DNA of 64,000 nt, taken from contig NZ_MLFR01000004.1 of NCBI RefSeq assembly GCF_002095475.1, positions 186,001-250,000 of the forward strand. The letters run 5' to 3'. Source of the DNA: Pantoea rwandensis (lineage in GTDB: Bacteria > Pseudomonadota > Gammaproteobacteria > Enterobacterales > Enterobacteriaceae). How positions within the stretch are numbered: position 1 is the stretch's first letter; every line of letters begins with the position of its first letter. Positions 30,718 through 42,052 of the stretch are shown here, piece by piece. Below the pieces are notes generated by a model that was not told the origin of the DNA, ran no database searches, and saw only the letters and a program-made list of their open reading frames with translations. The position numbers were made by a program, and so were the translations under genes.

Positions 30718-32442
30718 ATGGAGATGTTGTCAGGAGCCGAAATGGTCGTCCGTTCGTTAATCGATCAGGGCGTTAAACAGGTATTCGGCTATCCGGGCGG
30801 AGCAGTGCTCGATATTTACGATGCGCTGCAAACGGTCGGTGGTATTGACCACGTACTGGTGCGCCACGAACAGGGTGCAGTGCATATGGCTGATGGCCTG
30901 GCGCGCGCGACCGGCGAAGTCGGCGTGGTGCTGGTCACCTCTGGCCCTGGTGCAACGAATGCGATTACCGGTATTGCCACCGCGTATATGGATTCCATCC
31001 CAATGGTGATTCTGTCGGGCCAGGTGCCGACTTCACTGATTGGTTATGATGCGTTCCAGGAGTGCGACATGGTCGGCATTTCCCGCCCAGTGGTGAAGCA
31101 TAGCTTCCTGGTGAAAAATGCTGAAGAAATCCCAACCGTGCTGAAAAAAGCTTTCTGGCTGGCAGCAAGTGGCCGTCCTGGTCCGGTGGTGATCGATCTG
31201 CCAAAAGATATTCTGAATCCAGCCAAAAAGCTGCCGTACGTCTGGCCTGAATCCGTCAGCATGCGCTCTTATAACCCCACCATTCAGGGCCATAAAGGTC
31301 AGATTAAGCGCGCTCTGCAAACGCTGCTGGCGGCTCACAAGCCGGTCATTTACGCCGGTGGTGGTGCGATTATGTCGGGCTGTGAAGCGGAACTGCTGCA
31401 GCTGGCTGAACAACTGAATATTCCCGTGACCACCTCTCTGATGGGCCTTGGTGTGTTCCCGGGCACTCATCGCCAGTGTGTCGGCATGTTGGGCATGCAC
31501 GGAACCTATGAAGCCAATATGACGATGCACAATGCCGATCTGATTTTCGGTATTGGTGTGCGCTTCGATGACCGTACCACTAACAATCTGGCGAAATACT
31601 GCCCGAACGCCACCATTATGCACATCGACGTTGACCCAACCTCGATTTCCAAAACGGTCAGCGCCGACATTCCGATTGTGGGTGATGCGAAGCAGACATT
31701 GGTGCAGATGCTGGAATTACTGGCACAAAGCGATGCCAAACAAGAGCTGGATAGCCTGCGCGATTGGTGGCAGACCATTGATGGCTGGCGTAGCCGTAAG
31801 TGCCTCGAATTCGACCGTACCAGCGACAAGATTAAGCCGCAGGCGGTTATCGAAACCATCTGTCGATTGACCAACGGCGAAGCTTACGTCACCTCTGACG
31901 TGGGCCAGCACCAGATGTTTGCTGCGCTTTACTATCAGTTCGACAAACCGCGTCGTTGGATCAACTCCGGCGGTCTCGGCACCATGGGCTTCGGCTTACC
32001 GGCGGCGCTGGGTGTGAAGATGGCACTGCCAGATGAAACCGTCATCTGTGTTACCGGCGACGGCAGCATCCAGATGAACATTCAGGAACTGTCGACCGCA
32101 TTGCAATACGATTTGCCCGTACTGGTGCTGAACCTGAACAACGGCTTCCTCGGCATGGTGAAGCAGTGGCAAGACATGATTTATTCCGGCCGCCATTCGC
32201 AATCTTACATGCAATCTCTGCCAGACTTCGTGCGTTTAGCGGAAGCCTATGGTCACGTGGGGATTTCGATTGCGCATCCTGCTGAGCTGGAGGAGAAGCT
32301 GCAACTGGCATTGGATACCTTGGCGAAAGGGCGTCTGGTGTTTGTTGATGTCAATATTGACGGTAGCGAGCACGTGTACCCGATGCATATTCGCGGTGGC
32401 GGTATGGATGAGATGTGGTTGAGCAAAACGGAGAGGACATAA
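30718..32442 (+). CDS. ilvI: Acetolactate synthase III, large (catalytic) subunit
   Basis: 574 residues, exactly the E. coli IlvI length. It joins two pyruvates, or pyruvate and 2-oxobutyrate, in the first common step of valine, leucine and isoleucine synthesis. The three ThDP-enzyme domains are in order: N-terminal PYR domain with [14 protein letters not shown] and the catalytic glutamate in [12 protein letters not shown], the central FAD-binding domain, and the C-terminal PP domain with the thiamine motif [16 protein letters not shown]...LNLNNGF. The start [14 protein letters not shown] has GGAGG seven bases upstream; the frame is open 30 codons further but without a Shine-Dalgarno. ilvH follows after two bases. 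Confidence 0.98.
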   Translation: MEMLSGAEMVVRSLIDQGVKQVFGYPGGAVLDIYDALQTVGGIDHVLVRHEQGAVHMADGLARATGEVGVVLVTSGPGATNAITGIATAYMDSIPMVILSGQVPTSLIGYDAFQECDMVGISRPVVKHSFLVKNAEEIPTVLKKAFWLAASGRPGPVVIDLPKDILNPAKKLPYVWPESVSMRSYNPTIQGHKGQIKRALQTLLAAHKPVIYAGGGAIMSGCEAELLQLAEQLNIPVTTSLMGLGVFPGTHRQCVGMLGMHGTYEANMTMHNADLIFGIGVRFDDRTTNNLAKYCPNATIMHIDVDPTSISKTVSADIPIVGDAKQTLVQMLELLAQSDAKQELDSLRDWWQTIDGWRSRKCLEFDRTSDKIKPQAVIETICRLTNGEAYVTSDVGQHQMFAALYYQFDKPRRWINSGGLGTMGFGLPAALGVKMALPDETVICVTGDGSIQMNIQELSTALQYDLPVLVLNLNNGFLGMVKQWQDMIYSGRHSQSYMQSLPDFVRLAEAYGHVGISIAHPAELEEKLQLALDTLAKGRLVFVDVNIDGSEHVYPMHIRGGGMDEMWLSKTERT

Positions 32443-32444
32443 TT

Positions 32445-32936
32445 ATGCGTCGTATTTTATCAGTTCTGCTGGAGAACGAATCCGGCGCATTGTCTCGCGT
32501 GGTAGGCCTGTTCTCTCAGCGCGGCTATAACATCGAAAGCCTAACGGTTGCACCTACCGACGATCCCACGCTTTCCCGCATGACTATTCAAACCGTCGGC
32601 GATCAGAAAGTGCTGGAACAGATCGAGAAGCAACTGCACAAGCTGGTGGACGTGTTACGTGTCAGCGAGCTGGGGCAGGGTGCCTATGTTGAGCGTGAAA
32701 TTATGTTGGTGAAAATCCAGGCCAGCGGTTACGGTCGTGAAGAGGTGAAGCGCAGCGCGGAGATTTTCCGTGGTCAGATTATTGACGTGACCCCCTCGCT
32801 GTACACGGTTCAGCTGGCGGGCACCAGCGATAAGCTGGATGCCTTCCTCAATACGGTTCGCGATGTTGCTGAGATCGTGGAAGTGGCGCGCTCAGGTATT
32901 GTTGGGGTATCGCGCGGCGACCGTATCATGCGGTAA
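32445..32936 (+). CDS. ilvH: Acetolactate synthase III, small (regulatory) subunit
   Basis: 163 residues, as in E. coli. It activates IlvI and gives it valine feedback inhibition. The N-terminal ACT domain ([20 protein letters not shown] with [16 protein letters not shown], about 2-75) holds the valine site. The C-terminal ferredoxin-like domain ([10 protein letters not shown] onward) binds the catalytic subunit. The ATG is two bases after the ilvI stop, with GAGAGGA upstream inside ilvI. A terminator follows. Confidence 0.98.
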   Translation: MRRILSVLLENESGALSRVVGLFSQRGYNIESLTVAPTDDPTLSRMTIQTVGDQKVLEQIEKQLHKLVDVLRVSELGQGAYVEREIMLVKIQASGYGREEVKRSAEIFRGQIIDVTPSLYTVQLAGTSDKLDAFLNTVRDVAEIVEVARSGIVGVSRGDRIMR

Positions 32937-32967
32937 TACCCTAAAGTTATCATCGCATAGCTAACCT

Positions 32968-32993
32968 AACCCGGCGTAATGCCGGGTTTTTTT
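32968..32993 (+). terminator. Rho-independent terminator after ilvH
   Basis: AACCCGGC (32968-32975) pairs perfectly with GCCGGGTT (32981-32988) around GTAAT and runs into seven T. Confidence 0.93.
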
Positions 32994-33134
32994 ATTTTAT
33001 GCGCATGTGAGATTTGCCTGATAAAAGCGGTTGCTCGGCGTAGTTTTCTGCGGTTAGATGTTACAAATGTTTTACCCTTAGCTACTCTGCGGACATTTCC
33101 GCCAGCCCTGGCTAATCAGAATTAAGGTGTCATC

Positions 33135-34145
33135 GTGAAACTGGATGAAATTGCGCGCCTGGCGGGTGTCTCGCGCACCACAGCCAGCTATGTTATCAAT
33201 GGCAAAGCGCGGCAGTATCGTGTCAGCGAGAAAACCGTGGAAAAAGTCATGGCGGTGGTGCGTGAGTACAATTACCACCCCAATGCCGTTGCCGCAGGTC
33301 TGCGTGCGGGTCGCACGCGCTCTATTGGCCTGGTCATCCCCGATCTGGAAAACACCAGTTACACGCGCATCGCGAATTATCTGGAGCGTCAGGCGCGTCA
33401 GCGCGGCTATCAGTTATTGATCGCTTGTTCTGAAGATCAGCCAGACAATGAAATGCGCTGTATTGAACATCTGTTGCAACGTCAGGTTGATGCGATCATC
33501 GTCTCGACATCATTGCCACCTGAGCACCCGTTCTATCAGCGCTGGATCAACGATCCACTGCCGATTATCGCACTGGACCGCGCGCTGGATCGTGAACACT
33601 TCACCAGCGTAGTAGGGGCCGATCAAGACGATGCACATGCGCTGGCAGCTGAATTGCGTCAGCTGCCTGTAAAAAACGTCTTGTTCCTCGGTGCACTACC
33701 AGAGCTTTCAGTGAGCTTCCTGCGCGAGATGGGCTTTCGTGATGCGTGGAAGGACGATGAGCGTCAAATTGATTACATCTACTGTAATAGTTTTGACCGA
33801 GCTGCCGCGGCCACGCTGTTCGAAAAATACCTCGAAGATCACCCAATGCCAGAGGCGCTATTTACCACCTCATTTGGGCTGTTGCAGGGGGTAATGGACA
33901 TCACGTTAAAACGGGAAGGGCGTTTACCCATTGACCTTGCCATCGCCACTTTTGGAGACCACGAATTACTGGACTTTCTTGAGTGTCCGGTGCTGGCTGT
34001 AGGGCAGCGTCACCGTGATGTGGCTGAGCGTGTTTTGGAACTGGTATTGGCTTCACTGGATGAACCCCGCAAGCCGAAACCGGGTTTAACACGAATTCGC
34101 CGCAATTTATTCCGTCGTGGGCAATTAAGCCGTCGCGTTAAATGA
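33135..34145 (+). CDS. cra: Catabolite repressor/activator Cra (FruR)
   Basis: 336 residues (E. coli 334). A LacI-family dimer that senses fructose 1-phosphate (and F1,6P) and switches carbon flow: it represses glycolytic and sugar-uptake genes and activates gluconeogenic ones. The N-terminal helix-turn-helix and hinge are [20 protein letters not shown] (about 3-22). The periplasmic-binding-protein-like effector domain follows ([19 protein letters not shown] to the C-terminus). The start is GTG at 33135, preceded by AAGGTG, and matches the E. coli GTG start. It is a single gene between the ilvH terminator and its own. Confidence 0.98.
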   Translation: MKLDEIARLAGVSRTTASYVINGKARQYRVSEKTVEKVMAVVREYNYHPNAVAAGLRAGRTRSIGLVIPDLENTSYTRIANYLERQARQRGYQLLIACSEDQPDNEMRCIEHLLQRQVDAIIVSTSLPPEHPFYQRWINDPLPIIALDRALDREHFTSVVGADQDDAHALAAELRQLPVKNVLFLGALPELSVSFLREMGFRDAWKDDERQIDYIYCNSFDRAAAATLFEKYLEDHPMPEALFTTSFGLLQGVMDITLKREGRLPIDLAIATFGDHELLDFLECPVLAVGQRHRDVAERVLELVLASLDEPRKPKPGLTRIRRNLFRRGQLSRRVK

Positions 34146-34148
34146 AAT

Positions 34149-34177
34149 CGTGGGCAGTTCGCTGCCCGCGTTTATTT
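34149..34177 (+). terminator. Rho-independent terminator after cra
   Basis: CGTGGGCAG (34149-34157) pairs with CTGCCCGCG (34162-34170, one G-U pair) around a TTCG tetraloop; TTTATTT follows. It starts four bases after the cra stop. Confidence 0.85.
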
Positions 34178-34548
34178 CATCCTACAAATATTTTATCGCC
34201 ATAGGACGGAGGTAAAAAAGCGTAAATTATCGCCATCTCCGCTAACGAATTAACCGCGCTCTATTTTCTTATTTGTTTACATCTTCAGCAGTGACGCGTA
34301 GCAGAGCTGGCGCGATGGTGCTGGGCTTCCTTTCAGAAATCCCCTAAAATGCAGCCGCTGTCGCATATCATGGGATAATTATCTTTTGCGGTAAAAGCGC
34401 TTTATTTTTCACCATTTCTCAATTCGTGAAAATTTTTATTCCATTATTCATTAGGTTAATTTTTTATTTTGCCACTCTTCAGCCCTAAATTCCCTTTTCT
34501 AAATAATTCTATTGCTTGTAAAGAGTGATATTCACTTGCCGTTGCGGC
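34178..34548. other. Intergenic region upstream of the dcw cluster
   Basis: About 370 bases without a supportable gene between cra and the mra promoter. It is rich in A and T (notably 34420-34520) and has several TAAAAT- and GATAAT-like boxes (for example TAAAAT near 34346 and GATAATTATC at 34374-34383). None has a convincing -35 partner. It may hold regulator sites or a further dcw promoter. Confidence 0.5.
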
Positions 34549-34578
34549 TTGACAAGGATTTCATAGGCTCCGTAAACT
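34549..34578 (+). promoter_or_regulatory. Pmra promoter of the dcw cluster
   Basis: A consensus TTGACA (34549-34554), an 18-base spacer and TAAACT (34573-34578). It lies about 60 bases before mraZ and directly before the MraZ repeats, as the main dcw promoter does in E. coli. Confidence 0.8.
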
Positions 34579-34584
34579 CGTTTC

Positions 34585-34620
34585 GTGGTAAAAAGTGGGA
34601 TAAAGTGGTGAAAACGGGTG
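34585..34620 (+). promoter_or_regulatory. MraZ operator: direct repeats with a 10-base period
   Basis: TGGTA (34586), TGGGA (34596), TGGTG (34606) and GGGTG (34616) repeat exactly every 10 bases with A-rich 5-base spacers. MraZ of E. coli binds TGGGN repeats with 5-base spacers in this position, so the array is the likely site through which MraZ represses its own cluster. Confidence 0.8.
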
Positions 34621-34639
34621 ATTGGGGGGTAAGACTGAC

Positions 34640-35098
34640 ATGTTCCGAGGAGCAACGTTAGTCAATCTCGACGGTAAAGGCCGATTAGCGGTACCAACAC
34701 GCTATCGCGAATTGCTTGTCGCGGAGTCTCAGGGGCAAATGGTGTGCACCATTGACCTCCACCAACCATGTCTGTTGCTTTACACCCTGCCCGAATGGGA
34801 AATCATCGAGAAAAAACTGGCGCGCTTATCCAGCATGAATCCGAACGAACGTCGCGTGCAGCGACTGCTGTTAGGACATGCCAGTGAATGCCAGATGGAT
34901 AATGCAGGTCGTTTGTTGCTGGCGAATACGCTGCGTCAACATGCGAGCCTCACCAAAGAAGTGATGCTGGTTGGACAGTTCAACAAGTTTGAGCTGTGGG
35001 ATGAACAGACCTGGTATCAACAAGTTAAGGAAGACATTGACGCAGAACAGTCAGCTCAGGAACCTTTATCTGAGCGGTTGCAGGACTTGTCACTATAG
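34640..35098 (+). CDS. mraZ: Transcriptional regulator MraZ
   Basis: 152 residues, as in E. coli. A ring-forming DNA-binding protein of the AbrB/SpoVT fold that represses the dcw cluster. The two-fold repeat is visible: [16 protein letters not shown] (about 12-27) and [16 protein letters not shown] (about 88-103), each holding the conserved DxxGR turn. The start [14 protein letters not shown] at 34640 is the family start; a TTG six codons upstream is rejected. First gene of the cluster, two bases before rsmH. Confidence 0.97.
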   Translation: MFRGATLVNLDGKGRLAVPTRYRELLVAESQGQMVCTIDLHQPCLLLYTLPEWEIIEKKLARLSSMNPNERRVQRLLLGHASECQMDNAGRLLLANTLRQHASLTKEVMLVGQFNKFELWDEQTWYQQVKEDIDAEQSAQEPLSERLQDLSL

Positions 35099-35100
35099 CT

Positions 35101-36042
35101 ATGCAGGAAAATTTTAAACACACCACAGTGCTGCTGGATGAGGCGGTTAACGGCCTCAATATCAGGGAAGACGGCATATACATTGACGGCACTTTTGGGC
35201 GCGGCGGTCACTCACGTCTGATTCTTTCGCAGCTAGGCGCGAACGGACAACTTCTGGCGATTGATCGTGATCCACAAGCCATAGCTGCCGCTGCTGAGAT
35301 TCAAGACCCGCGCTTTTCAATTGTGCACGGGCCGTTTTCCGCACTGGCAGATTATGTAGAAGAACGTGGATTGACGGGCAAGATCGACGGCGTATTGCTG
35401 GATTTGGGCGTCTCGTCACCACAGTTGGATGACGCAGAGCGCGGTTTCTCGTTCATGCGTGATGGGCCATTGGATATGCGCATGGACCCCACCCGTGGAC
35501 AATCTGCCGCTGAATGGCTGATGAAGGCAGAAGAAGCGGATATTGCCTTCGTGATCAAAACCTACGGTGAAGAGAAATTCGGCAAACGCATCGCACACGC
35601 CATCGTTGAGCGAAATCGGGAACAACCGATCACGCGCACCAAAGAGTTAGCGACGTTGATTGCTGCCGCTATGCCGGTGAAGGACAAATTTAAGCATCCA
35701 GCGACACGTACCTTCCAGGCTATCCGTATCTGGATTAACAGTGAACTGGAAGAGATCGACATCGCACTGAAGGGCGCGATGTCAGTTCTGGCACCCGGTG
35801 GAAGATTATCGGTCATCAGCTTCCATTCACTGGAAGACCGTTTGGTGAAACGCTTTATGCGCGATCAGAGCCGTGGGCCGCAAGTGCCAGCAGGCATTCC
35901 GATGACGGAAAGCCAACTGAAAGCTTTGGGTGGCCGTGATTTGAAAACGCTTGGCAAGTTGATTCCCGGTGAAACTGAAGTGAACGAGAATCCACGCGCA
36001 CGCAGCTCGGTACTGCGCATTGCTGAAAGGACGGCAACATGA
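35101..36042 (+). CDS. rsmH: 16S rRNA (cytosine1402-N4)-methyltransferase
   Basis: 313 residues, as in E. coli (also mraW). It methylates N4 of C1402 in the ribosomal P site using S-adenosylmethionine. Visible are [13 protein letters not shown], the SAM-binding [14 protein letters not shown] and [10 protein letters not shown], the catalytic-site [12 protein letters not shown] and [14 protein letters not shown] near the end. The stop overlaps the ftsL start (ATGA), implying coupled translation. Confidence 0.98.
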   Translation: MQENFKHTTVLLDEAVNGLNIREDGIYIDGTFGRGGHSRLILSQLGANGQLLAIDRDPQAIAAAAEIQDPRFSIVHGPFSALADYVEERGLTGKIDGVLLDLGVSSPQLDDAERGFSFMRDGPLDMRMDPTRGQSAAEWLMKAEEADIAFVIKTYGEEKFGKRIAHAIVERNREQPITRTKELATLIAAAMPVKDKFKHPATRTFQAIRIWINSELEEIDIALKGAMSVLAPGGRLSVISFHSLEDRLVKRFMRDQSRGPQVPAGIPMTESQLKALGGRDLKTLGKLIPGETEVNENPRARSSVLRIAERTAT

Positions 36043-36359
36043 TTGGAAACGAGCGACACAGTCTGCCCGGCGTCATCGGGGGTGATTTGCTGCGATTCGG
36101 CAAGATCCCGATGTTGCTATTGATCGCGGTACTGGTGTCCTCGGTTTTGGTGGTGACCACGACGCACAAGACGCGTCTGCTGACGGCACAGCGTGAGCAG
36201 TTAGTGTTAGAACGCGATGCGCTCGATATCGAGTGGCGTAACTTGATTCTGGAAGAGAATGCGCTCGGCGATCATAGCCGAGTTGAACGGATAGCAACCG
36301 ATAAGCTGCAGATGCAGCATGTTGATCCTTCACAGGAAAATATTGTGGTGCAGAAATAA
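36039..36359 (+). CDS. ftsL: Cell division protein FtsL
   Basis: 106 residues; E. coli FtsL has 121. A small bitopic protein that joins FtsB and FtsQ and helps activate FtsWI at the septum. A short cytoplasmic tail ([21 protein letters not shown]) leads into one transmembrane helix (about 23-42) and a periplasmic coiled coil ([19 protein letters not shown]) with the conserved end [16 protein letters not shown]. The missing 15 residues are all at the cytoplasmic N-terminus. The start overlaps the rsmH stop by 4 bases and no earlier start is supported, so the short tail looks genuine. Confidence 0.95.
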   Translation: MIGNERHSLPGVIGGDLLRFGKIPMLLLIAVLVSSVLVVTTTHKTRLLTAQREQLVLERDALDIEWRNLILEENALGDHSRVERIATDKLQMQHVDPSQENIVVQK

Positions 36360-36375
36360 GGAATCGCAGAACTCA

Positions 36376-38142
36376 ATGAGCGGCGCAGGCAAAACGCTGA
36401 AGTTAAAAAAACAAGAAGATAAGGCCAGCTTTGTAAGCTGGCGTTTTGCGTTGCTGTGCGGCTGTATTTTACTGGCTCTGGGCGGATTACTGTCACGCGT
36501 GGCGTGGTTGCAGGTCATCAACCCAGACAAGCTGGTGAAAGAGGGTGATCTCCGTTCCCTACGCGTACAATCGGTGCCGACTTCACGCGGAATGATCAGC
36601 GACCGTGCTGGTCGTCCACTGGCTGTCAGCGTCCCGGTGAATGCGATCTGGGCCGATCCCAAAGAACTGGCTGAACATGGTGGCGTATCGCTGGATAGCC
36701 GCTGGAAAGCGCTGTCTGATGCGCTCTCTATCCCGCTGGATCAGCTGGCTGCTCGCATCAATGCCAATCCCAAAGGGCGCTTTATCTATCTGGCGCGTCA
36801 GGTCAATCCGGCGATTGGCGAATACGTTAAGAAACTCAAGCTGCCAGGCATCTATCTGCGTGAAGAGTCTCGCCGCTATTATCCCGCGGGTCAGGTCACT
36901 GCACATTTGATTGGCTTCACCAATATTGATGGCCAAGGCATCGAAGGCATCGAGAAGAGCTTCGATAAATGGCTGACGGGTGCACCGGGCGAACGTACCG
37001 TGCGTAAAGATCGCAACGGCCGAGTGATTGAAGATATCTCCTCCGTAGACAGCCGTGCGGCGCACAACCTGACGCTGAGCATTGACGAACGTCTACAAGC
37101 GCTGGTGTATCGCGAACTGAATAATGCCGTGGCCTTCAACAAAGCCGAATCAGGCACGGCGGTACTGGTGGATGTAAACACCGGTGAAGTGCTGGCGATG
37201 GCCAACAGCCCAGCCTACAACCCGAACAATCTCAGTAACACGCCAAAAGATGTGATGCGCAACCGCGCCATCACCGACATCTTTGAGCCGGGATCCACCG
37301 TTAAACCCATGGTGGTGATGACGGCGCTGCAACGCGGTGTGGTGAAAGAAAACAGCGTACTGAATACCGTGCCGTACCGCGTGAATGGTCATGAGATCAA
37401 AGACGTGGCGCGCTACAACGAATTAACCCTTACCGGGGTTCTGCAGAAGTCGAGTAACGTCGGGGTTTCACGTTTGGCGTTAGCGATGCCCTCCTCAGCA
37501 CTCGTAGATACTTACGCGCGCTTTGGACTGGGTAAACCGACCAATTTGGGGCTGGTCGGGGAAAGTAGTGGCTTATACCCTCAAAAACAACGGTGGTCTG
37601 ACATAGAGAGGGCCACCTTCTCTTTCGGCTACGGGCTAATGGTAACGCCGTTACAGTTAGCGCGAGTCTATGCAACCATTGGCAGCTATGGCATCAATCG
37701 CCCGCTGTCTATCACCAAAGTTGACCCGCCAGTGGCGGGTGAACGCGTTTTCCAGGAAGACCTGGTGAGAACGGTGATGCACATGATGGAAAGCGTTGCA
37801 TTGCCTGGCGGTGGTGGAGTGAAAGCCGCCATCAAAGGCTATCGCATCGCCATCAAAACCGGTACCGCCAAGAAGGTCGGGCCGGATGGACGCTACGTCA
37901 ATAAATACATTGCTTACACGGCCGGCGTTGCGCCTGCCAGTCGCCCTCGTTTTGCACTGGTGGTGGTGATCAACGATCCCCAAGCCGGTAAATATTATGG
38001 TGGTGCGGTTTCTGCACCGGTGTTTGGCGCCATCATGGGCGGTGTTTTACGCACCATGAACATCGAACCTGATGCGTTGCCAACAGTTGATAAAGACGAG
38101 TTGGTGAAGAACAGAAGTGAGGAATCAAGTGACCGATCGTAA
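36376..38142 (+). CDS. ftsI: Peptidoglycan D,D-transpeptidase FtsI (PBP3)
   Basis: 588 residues, the same as E. coli. It crosslinks septal peptidoglycan with FtsW. A short cytoplasmic tail precedes one transmembrane helix (about 19-41, [21 protein letters not shown]), the pedestal domain, and the penicillin-binding transpeptidase domain with the catalytic serine in STVKPM (about 307), SSN in KSSNVGVS and KTGTAKK. All three active-site motifs are intact. The start at 36376 agrees with family length; the frame is open further upstream inside ftsL, without support. It ends inside the start of murE. Confidence 0.98.
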   Translation: MSGAGKTLKLKKQEDKASFVSWRFALLCGCILLALGGLLSRVAWLQVINPDKLVKEGDLRSLRVQSVPTSRGMISDRAGRPLAVSVPVNAIWADPKELAEHGGVSLDSRWKALSDALSIPLDQLAARINANPKGRFIYLARQVNPAIGEYVKKLKLPGIYLREESRRYYPAGQVTAHLIGFTNIDGQGIEGIEKSFDKWLTGAPGERTVRKDRNGRVIEDISSVDSRAAHNLTLSIDERLQALVYRELNNAVAFNKAESGTAVLVDVNTGEVLAMANSPAYNPNNLSNTPKDVMRNRAITDIFEPGSTVKPMVVMTALQRGVVKENSVLNTVPYRVNGHEIKDVARYNELTLTGVLQKSSNVGVSRLALAMPSSALVDTYARFGLGKPTNLGLVGESSGLYPQKQRWSDIERATFSFGYGLMVTPLQLARVYATIGSYGINRPLSITKVDPPVAGERVFQEDLVRTVMHMMESVALPGGGGVKAAIKGYRIAIKTGTAKKVGPDGRYVNKYIAYTAGVAPASRPRFALVVVINDPQAGKYYGGAVSAPVFGAIMGGVLRTMNIEPDALPTVDKDELVKNRSEESSDRS

Positions 38143-39616
38143 CCTGCGCGACTTACTGGCCCCCTGGGTGCCGGGTGCGCCGGCGCGTCCACTCCGTGAC
38201 ATGACACTGGACAGCCGCGCGGCGGCTGCTGGCGATCTGTTTATCGCCGTGGCGGGCCATCATGCTGATGGACGTCGTTTTATTCCGCAGGCTATTGCTC
38301 AAGGCGTAGCGGCAGTGATTGCCGAAGCCGAAGGCGAAGCCAGCGATGGAGATATCCGCGAGATGCACGGCGTCCCGGTTATCTATCTGGCGCAGTTGCA
38401 GCAGCGTCTCTCTGCACTGGCCGGGCGCTTTTATCAGCAGCCTGCTGAGAAACTTAAATTAATTGGTGTCACGGGCACCAACGGTAAGACCACTATCACG
38501 CAGCTGATCGCGCAGTGGGCTAATCTTCTGGGCGAAACGGGTGCCGTGATGGGCACCGTGGGCAATGGTTTGTATGGCCAACTGGTGCCAACCGAAAATA
38601 CCACCGGTTCTGCGGTGGATGTGCAACATGTCTTGAATGATTTAGTCGGGCAGGGTGCAACGCTGGCCGCAATGGAAGTCTCTTCTCATGGCTTGGTGCA
38701 GCATCGCGTAGCGGCATTGCCCTTCGCCGCTGCCGTATTCACTAACCTGAGCCGCGATCACCTGGATTATCACGGTGATATGCAGAGCTATGAAGCCGCC
38801 AAGTGGCTGTTGTTCTCTGAGCACCAGGTTGGCGAAGCGATCATTAACGCCGATGACGATGTCGGGCGTCGCTGGCTGGAAAAACTGCCGGACGCCGTTG
38901 CTGTGACAATGTCTGACAACTTGCAACCGGGCTGTCGTGGCCGCTGGTTGAAAGCGACGGCGGTGAATTATCACGACGGCGGTGCGCACATCCAATTCAG
39001 CTCAAGCTGGGGTGACGGAGAGTTTGATAGTCGTCTGATGGGCGCCTTCAACGTCAGCAATCTGCTGCTGGCTCTAGCCACCTTGCTGACGCTCGATTAT
39101 CCGCTGGAGACGCTAGTATCAAGCGCTGCACAGCTGCAACCGGTATGTGGTCGCATGGAAGTGTTTACGTCGCCAGGAAAACCAACGGTAGTGGTTGATT
39201 ACGCGCACACGCCTGATGCGTTGGAAAAAGCACTGGAAGCAGCACGCCTGCACTGCAAAGGCAAGCTGTGGTGCGTGTTTGGCTGTGGCGGCGATCGTGA
39301 CAAAGGCAAACGTCCACTCATGGGCGCGATTGCCGAGCAGTTCTCCGACATCGTGATGATCACTGATGACAATCCGCGCAGCGAAGAGCCCAGCGCGATT
39401 GTGAATGACATCCTGACCGGCTTACTCGATCCGGGTCGCGCCCGTGTGGTAGCAGGACGTGCGCAAGCGGTGACAAATGCCGTGATGCAGGCCACTGCTG
39501 ATGACATCGTGCTGGTGGCCGGTAAAGGCCATGAAGATTATCAAATCATTGGTAACCGCCGCCTTGATTACTCCGACCGCGACACTGTCGCCCGTTTGCT
39601 GGGAGTGATGGCATGA
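38129..39616 (+). CDS. murE: UDP-MurNAc-tripeptide synthetase (meso-diaminopimelate ligase)
   Basis: 495 residues from a GTG at 38129, the E. coli length. It adds meso-diaminopimelate to UDP-MurNAc-L-Ala-D-Glu. ATP-binding [14 protein letters not shown] (about 110-123), the carbamylated-lysine region, [13 protein letters not shown] and the DNPRSEEP motif that recognises diaminopimelate are present, so the wall is of the mDAP type. GAGGA lies eight bases before the GTG; another GTG at 38117 is less well placed. It overlaps ftsI by 14 bases and murF by 4. Confidence 0.97.
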   Translation: MTDRNLRDLLAPWVPGAPARPLRDMTLDSRAAAAGDLFIAVAGHHADGRRFIPQAIAQGVAAVIAEAEGEASDGDIREMHGVPVIYLAQLQQRLSALAGRFYQQPAEKLKLIGVTGTNGKTTITQLIAQWANLLGETGAVMGTVGNGLYGQLVPTENTTGSAVDVQHVLNDLVGQGATLAAMEVSSHGLVQHRVAALPFAAAVFTNLSRDHLDYHGDMQSYEAAKWLLFSEHQVGEAIINADDDVGRRWLEKLPDAVAVTMSDNLQPGCRGRWLKATAVNYHDGGAHIQFSSSWGDGEFDSRLMGAFNVSNLLLALATLLTLDYPLETLVSSAAQLQPVCGRMEVFTSPGKPTVVVDYAHTPDALEKALEAARLHCKGKLWCVFGCGGDRDKGKRPLMGAIAEQFSDIVMITDDNPRSEEPSAIVNDILTGLLDPGRARVVAGRAQAVTNAVMQATADDIVLVAGKGHEDYQIIGNRRLDYSDRDTVARLLGVMA

Positions 39617-40974
39617 TTCCGGTTTCTCTGAAAACACTGGCTGAAATCAGCGGCGGTCGACTGCACGGTGCTGATTTGACGCTGAATGATGTGACGAGCG
39701 ACACGCGTAAAGTCGCTGATGGCAGCCTGTTTGTCGCACTGGTTGGTGAGCGTTTTGATGCTCATGACTTTGCTCATGATGCTATTGCTAACGGTGCCAA
39801 AGCGCTGTTGGTGAGTCAGTACTTGCCTGTGGATGTGCCGCAAGTGGTGGTGTCGGATACACGTATTGCCTTTGGTCAACTGGCTGCCTGGGTGCGCCTG
39901 CAGGCGAAAGCGCGTGTAGTGGCGCTGACCGGTTCTTCCGGTAAAACCTCGGTTAAAGAGATGACCGCAGCGATTCTGCGTCAGTGCGGTGAAACGCTGT
40001 ATACCGCAGGTAATTTGAATAATGACTTTGGCGTGCCGATGACGCTGCTGCGTCTCACCAGAGAGCATGATTACGCCGTGATCGAACTTGGCGCCAATCA
40101 TCAAGGCGAAATTGCTTACACCACTGATTTGGTACGTCCAGAGACGGCGCTGGTGAACAACCTCGCGGCTGCGCATCTTGAAGGTTTTGGTTCACTGGCC
40201 GGGGTAGCGAAAGCTAAAGGTGAAATCTTTGGCGGTTTGCCGGTGCACGGTACCGCGATTGTGAATGCTGACAGCAATGACCTGGCTAACTGGCAATCGC
40301 AGTTTGTGGATAAAACCCTGTGGCGCTTCTCGCCGCAGCCCTTGGCGGATGCAGAATTCCGTGCCAGCGACATTGTGCTGCGTGCAGATGCCACCCTGTT
40401 TACCTTGCATACACCGCGCGGTGATATTGCCGTCGAACTGCCGTTGCCCGGTCGCCACAATATTGCTAACGCCTTAGCGGCGACGGCATTAGCCCTCTCC
40501 GTTGATGCACCACTGAGTGCCATTCAATCTGGCCTGAAAACGCTGCAGCCCGTGCCGGGACGTCTGTTCCCGATCCGCCTCTCTGCCAATCAGCTACTGC
40601 TGGATGACAGCTACAACGCTAACGTCGGGTCAATGACCGCCGCTGCGCAAGTGCTGGGCGATATGCCGGGTTACCGCGTGATGGTGGTCGGCGATATGGC
40701 GGAACTGGGCGATGAAGCCGAAGAGTGCCATCAGCAGGTAGGAGAAGCTGCCAAAGCAGCAGGTATTGATTGTGTGTTAAGTACCGGCACGCTAAGCCGA
40801 TTGATTGGTGAGAGCAGCGGTAAAGGCGAGCACTTCGCCACTAAGGCCGATCTGACGGAACGTTTACGCACATTGCTGTCCCAACATCAGGACATCACTA
40901 TTTTGGTTAAAGGCTCACGTAGCGCCGCCATGGAGCAGGTCGTCGAGAGCTTACAGGAGAAAGGAACATGCTAG
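39613..40974 (+). CDS. murF: UDP-MurNAc-tripeptide:D-Ala-D-Ala ligase
   Basis: 453 residues (E. coli 452). It attaches D-alanyl-D-alanine to complete the UDP-MurNAc-pentapeptide. The P-loop is [12 protein letters not shown] (about 107-118), followed by [29 protein letters not shown] and [11 protein letters not shown], the usual Mur-ligase motifs. It starts in an ATGA overlap with murE and ends 7 bases inside mraY. Confidence 0.98.
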   Translation: MIPVSLKTLAEISGGRLHGADLTLNDVTSDTRKVADGSLFVALVGERFDAHDFAHDAIANGAKALLVSQYLPVDVPQVVVSDTRIAFGQLAAWVRLQAKARVVALTGSSGKTSVKEMTAAILRQCGETLYTAGNLNNDFGVPMTLLRLTREHDYAVIELGANHQGEIAYTTDLVRPETALVNNLAAAHLEGFGSLAGVAKAKGEIFGGLPVHGTAIVNADSNDLANWQSQFVDKTLWRFSPQPLADAEFRASDIVLRADATLFTLHTPRGDIAVELPLPGRHNIANALAATALALSVDAPLSAIQSGLKTLQPVPGRLFPIRLSANQLLLDDSYNANVGSMTAAAQVLGDMPGYRVMVVGDMAELGDEAEECHQQVGEAAKAAGIDCVLSTGTLSRLIGESSGKGEHFATKADLTERLRTLLSQHQDITILVKGSRSAAMEQVVESLQEKGTC

Positions 40975-42050
40975 TCTGGCTGGCCGAACACTTGGTCACA
41001 TTTTATTCCGGCTTTAACGTCTTCTCGTATCTGACGTTTCGCGCCATTGTCAGCCTGCTGACCGCTCTGTTCCTTTCACTGTGGATGGGCCCGCGTCTGA
41101 TCGCCTGGTTGCAGAAATTGCAGATTGGCCAGGTGGTACGTAATGACGGCCCAGAGTCACACTTCAGTAAACGTGGTACGCCGACCATGGGCGGCATCAT
41201 GATCCTCACCTCTATCACTGTTTCGGTGCTGATGTGGGCCTATCCATCGAATCCGTATGTGTGGTGCGTGCTGGCGGTGTTGGTCGGCTTTGGCGTGATC
41301 GGGTTTGTTGATGATTACCGCAAGGTGGTCCGGAAAGACACTAAAGGCCTGATTGCCCGCTGGAAATACTTCTGGATGTCGGTGATATCACTAGGTGTGG
41401 CCTTCGCACTCTACGCGGCAGGCAAAGGGACGCCAGCGACACAACTGGTCGTGCCGTTCTTCAAAGACATCATGCCGCAGCTGGGCCTGTTCTATGTGTT
41501 ACTGGCTTACTTTGTGATTGTCGGCACCGGCAATGCAGTCAACCTCACCGATGGTCTGGACGGACTGGCGATTATGCCAACGGTGTTTGTGGCAGCGGGC
41601 TTTGCTTTAGTGGCATGGGCGGCCGGTAACGTGAAGTTTGCTGAGTATCTGCATATTCCGTATCTGCGCCATGCGGGTGAATTGGTGATTGTCTGCACCG
41701 CGATTGTCGGTGCAGGTCTTGGCTTCCTGTGGTTCAACACTTACCCAGCTCAGGTCTTTATGGGTGATGTGGGTTCGCTGGCATTGGGTGGCGCGTTAGG
41801 CACTATCGCCGTACTGCTGCGCCAGGAATTCTTGTTGGTGATCATGGGCGGTGTGTTTGTGGTTGAAACGCTGTCGGTAATCCTGCAGGTAGGGTCGTTC
41901 AAGCTGCGCGGCCAACGCATTTTCCGCATGGCACCTATTCACCACCACTATGAATTGAAAGGCTGGCCGGAGCCGCGCGTGATTGTGCGCTTCTGGATTA
42001 TTTCACTGATGCTGGTGCTGATTGGCCTGGCAACGCTGAAGGTACGTTAA
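40968..42050 (+). CDS. mraY: Phospho-MurNAc-pentapeptide transferase
   Basis: 360 residues, as in E. coli. An integral membrane enzyme with ten hydrophobic helices that moves phospho-MurNAc-pentapeptide onto undecaprenyl phosphate to make lipid I. The active-site aspartates and loops are visible: [19 protein letters not shown] and [12 protein letters not shown], with the histidine motif [14 protein letters not shown] near the C-terminus. It overlaps murF by 7 bases. Confidence 0.98.
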   Translation: MLVWLAEHLVTFYSGFNVFSYLTFRAIVSLLTALFLSLWMGPRLIAWLQKLQIGQVVRNDGPESHFSKRGTPTMGGIMILTSITVSVLMWAYPSNPYVWCVLAVLVGFGVIGFVDDYRKVVRKDTKGLIARWKYFWMSVISLGVAFALYAAGKGTPATQLVVPFFKDIMPQLGLFYVLLAYFVIVGTGNAVNLTDGLDGLAIMPTVFVAAGFALVAWAAGNVKFAEYLHIPYLRHAGELVIVCTAIVGAGLGFLWFNTYPAQVFMGDVGSLALGGALGTIAVLLRQEFLLVIMGGVFVVETLSVILQVGSFKLRGQRIFRMAPIHHHYELKGWPEPRVIVRFWIISLMLVLIGLATLKVR

Positions 42051-42052
42051 TC

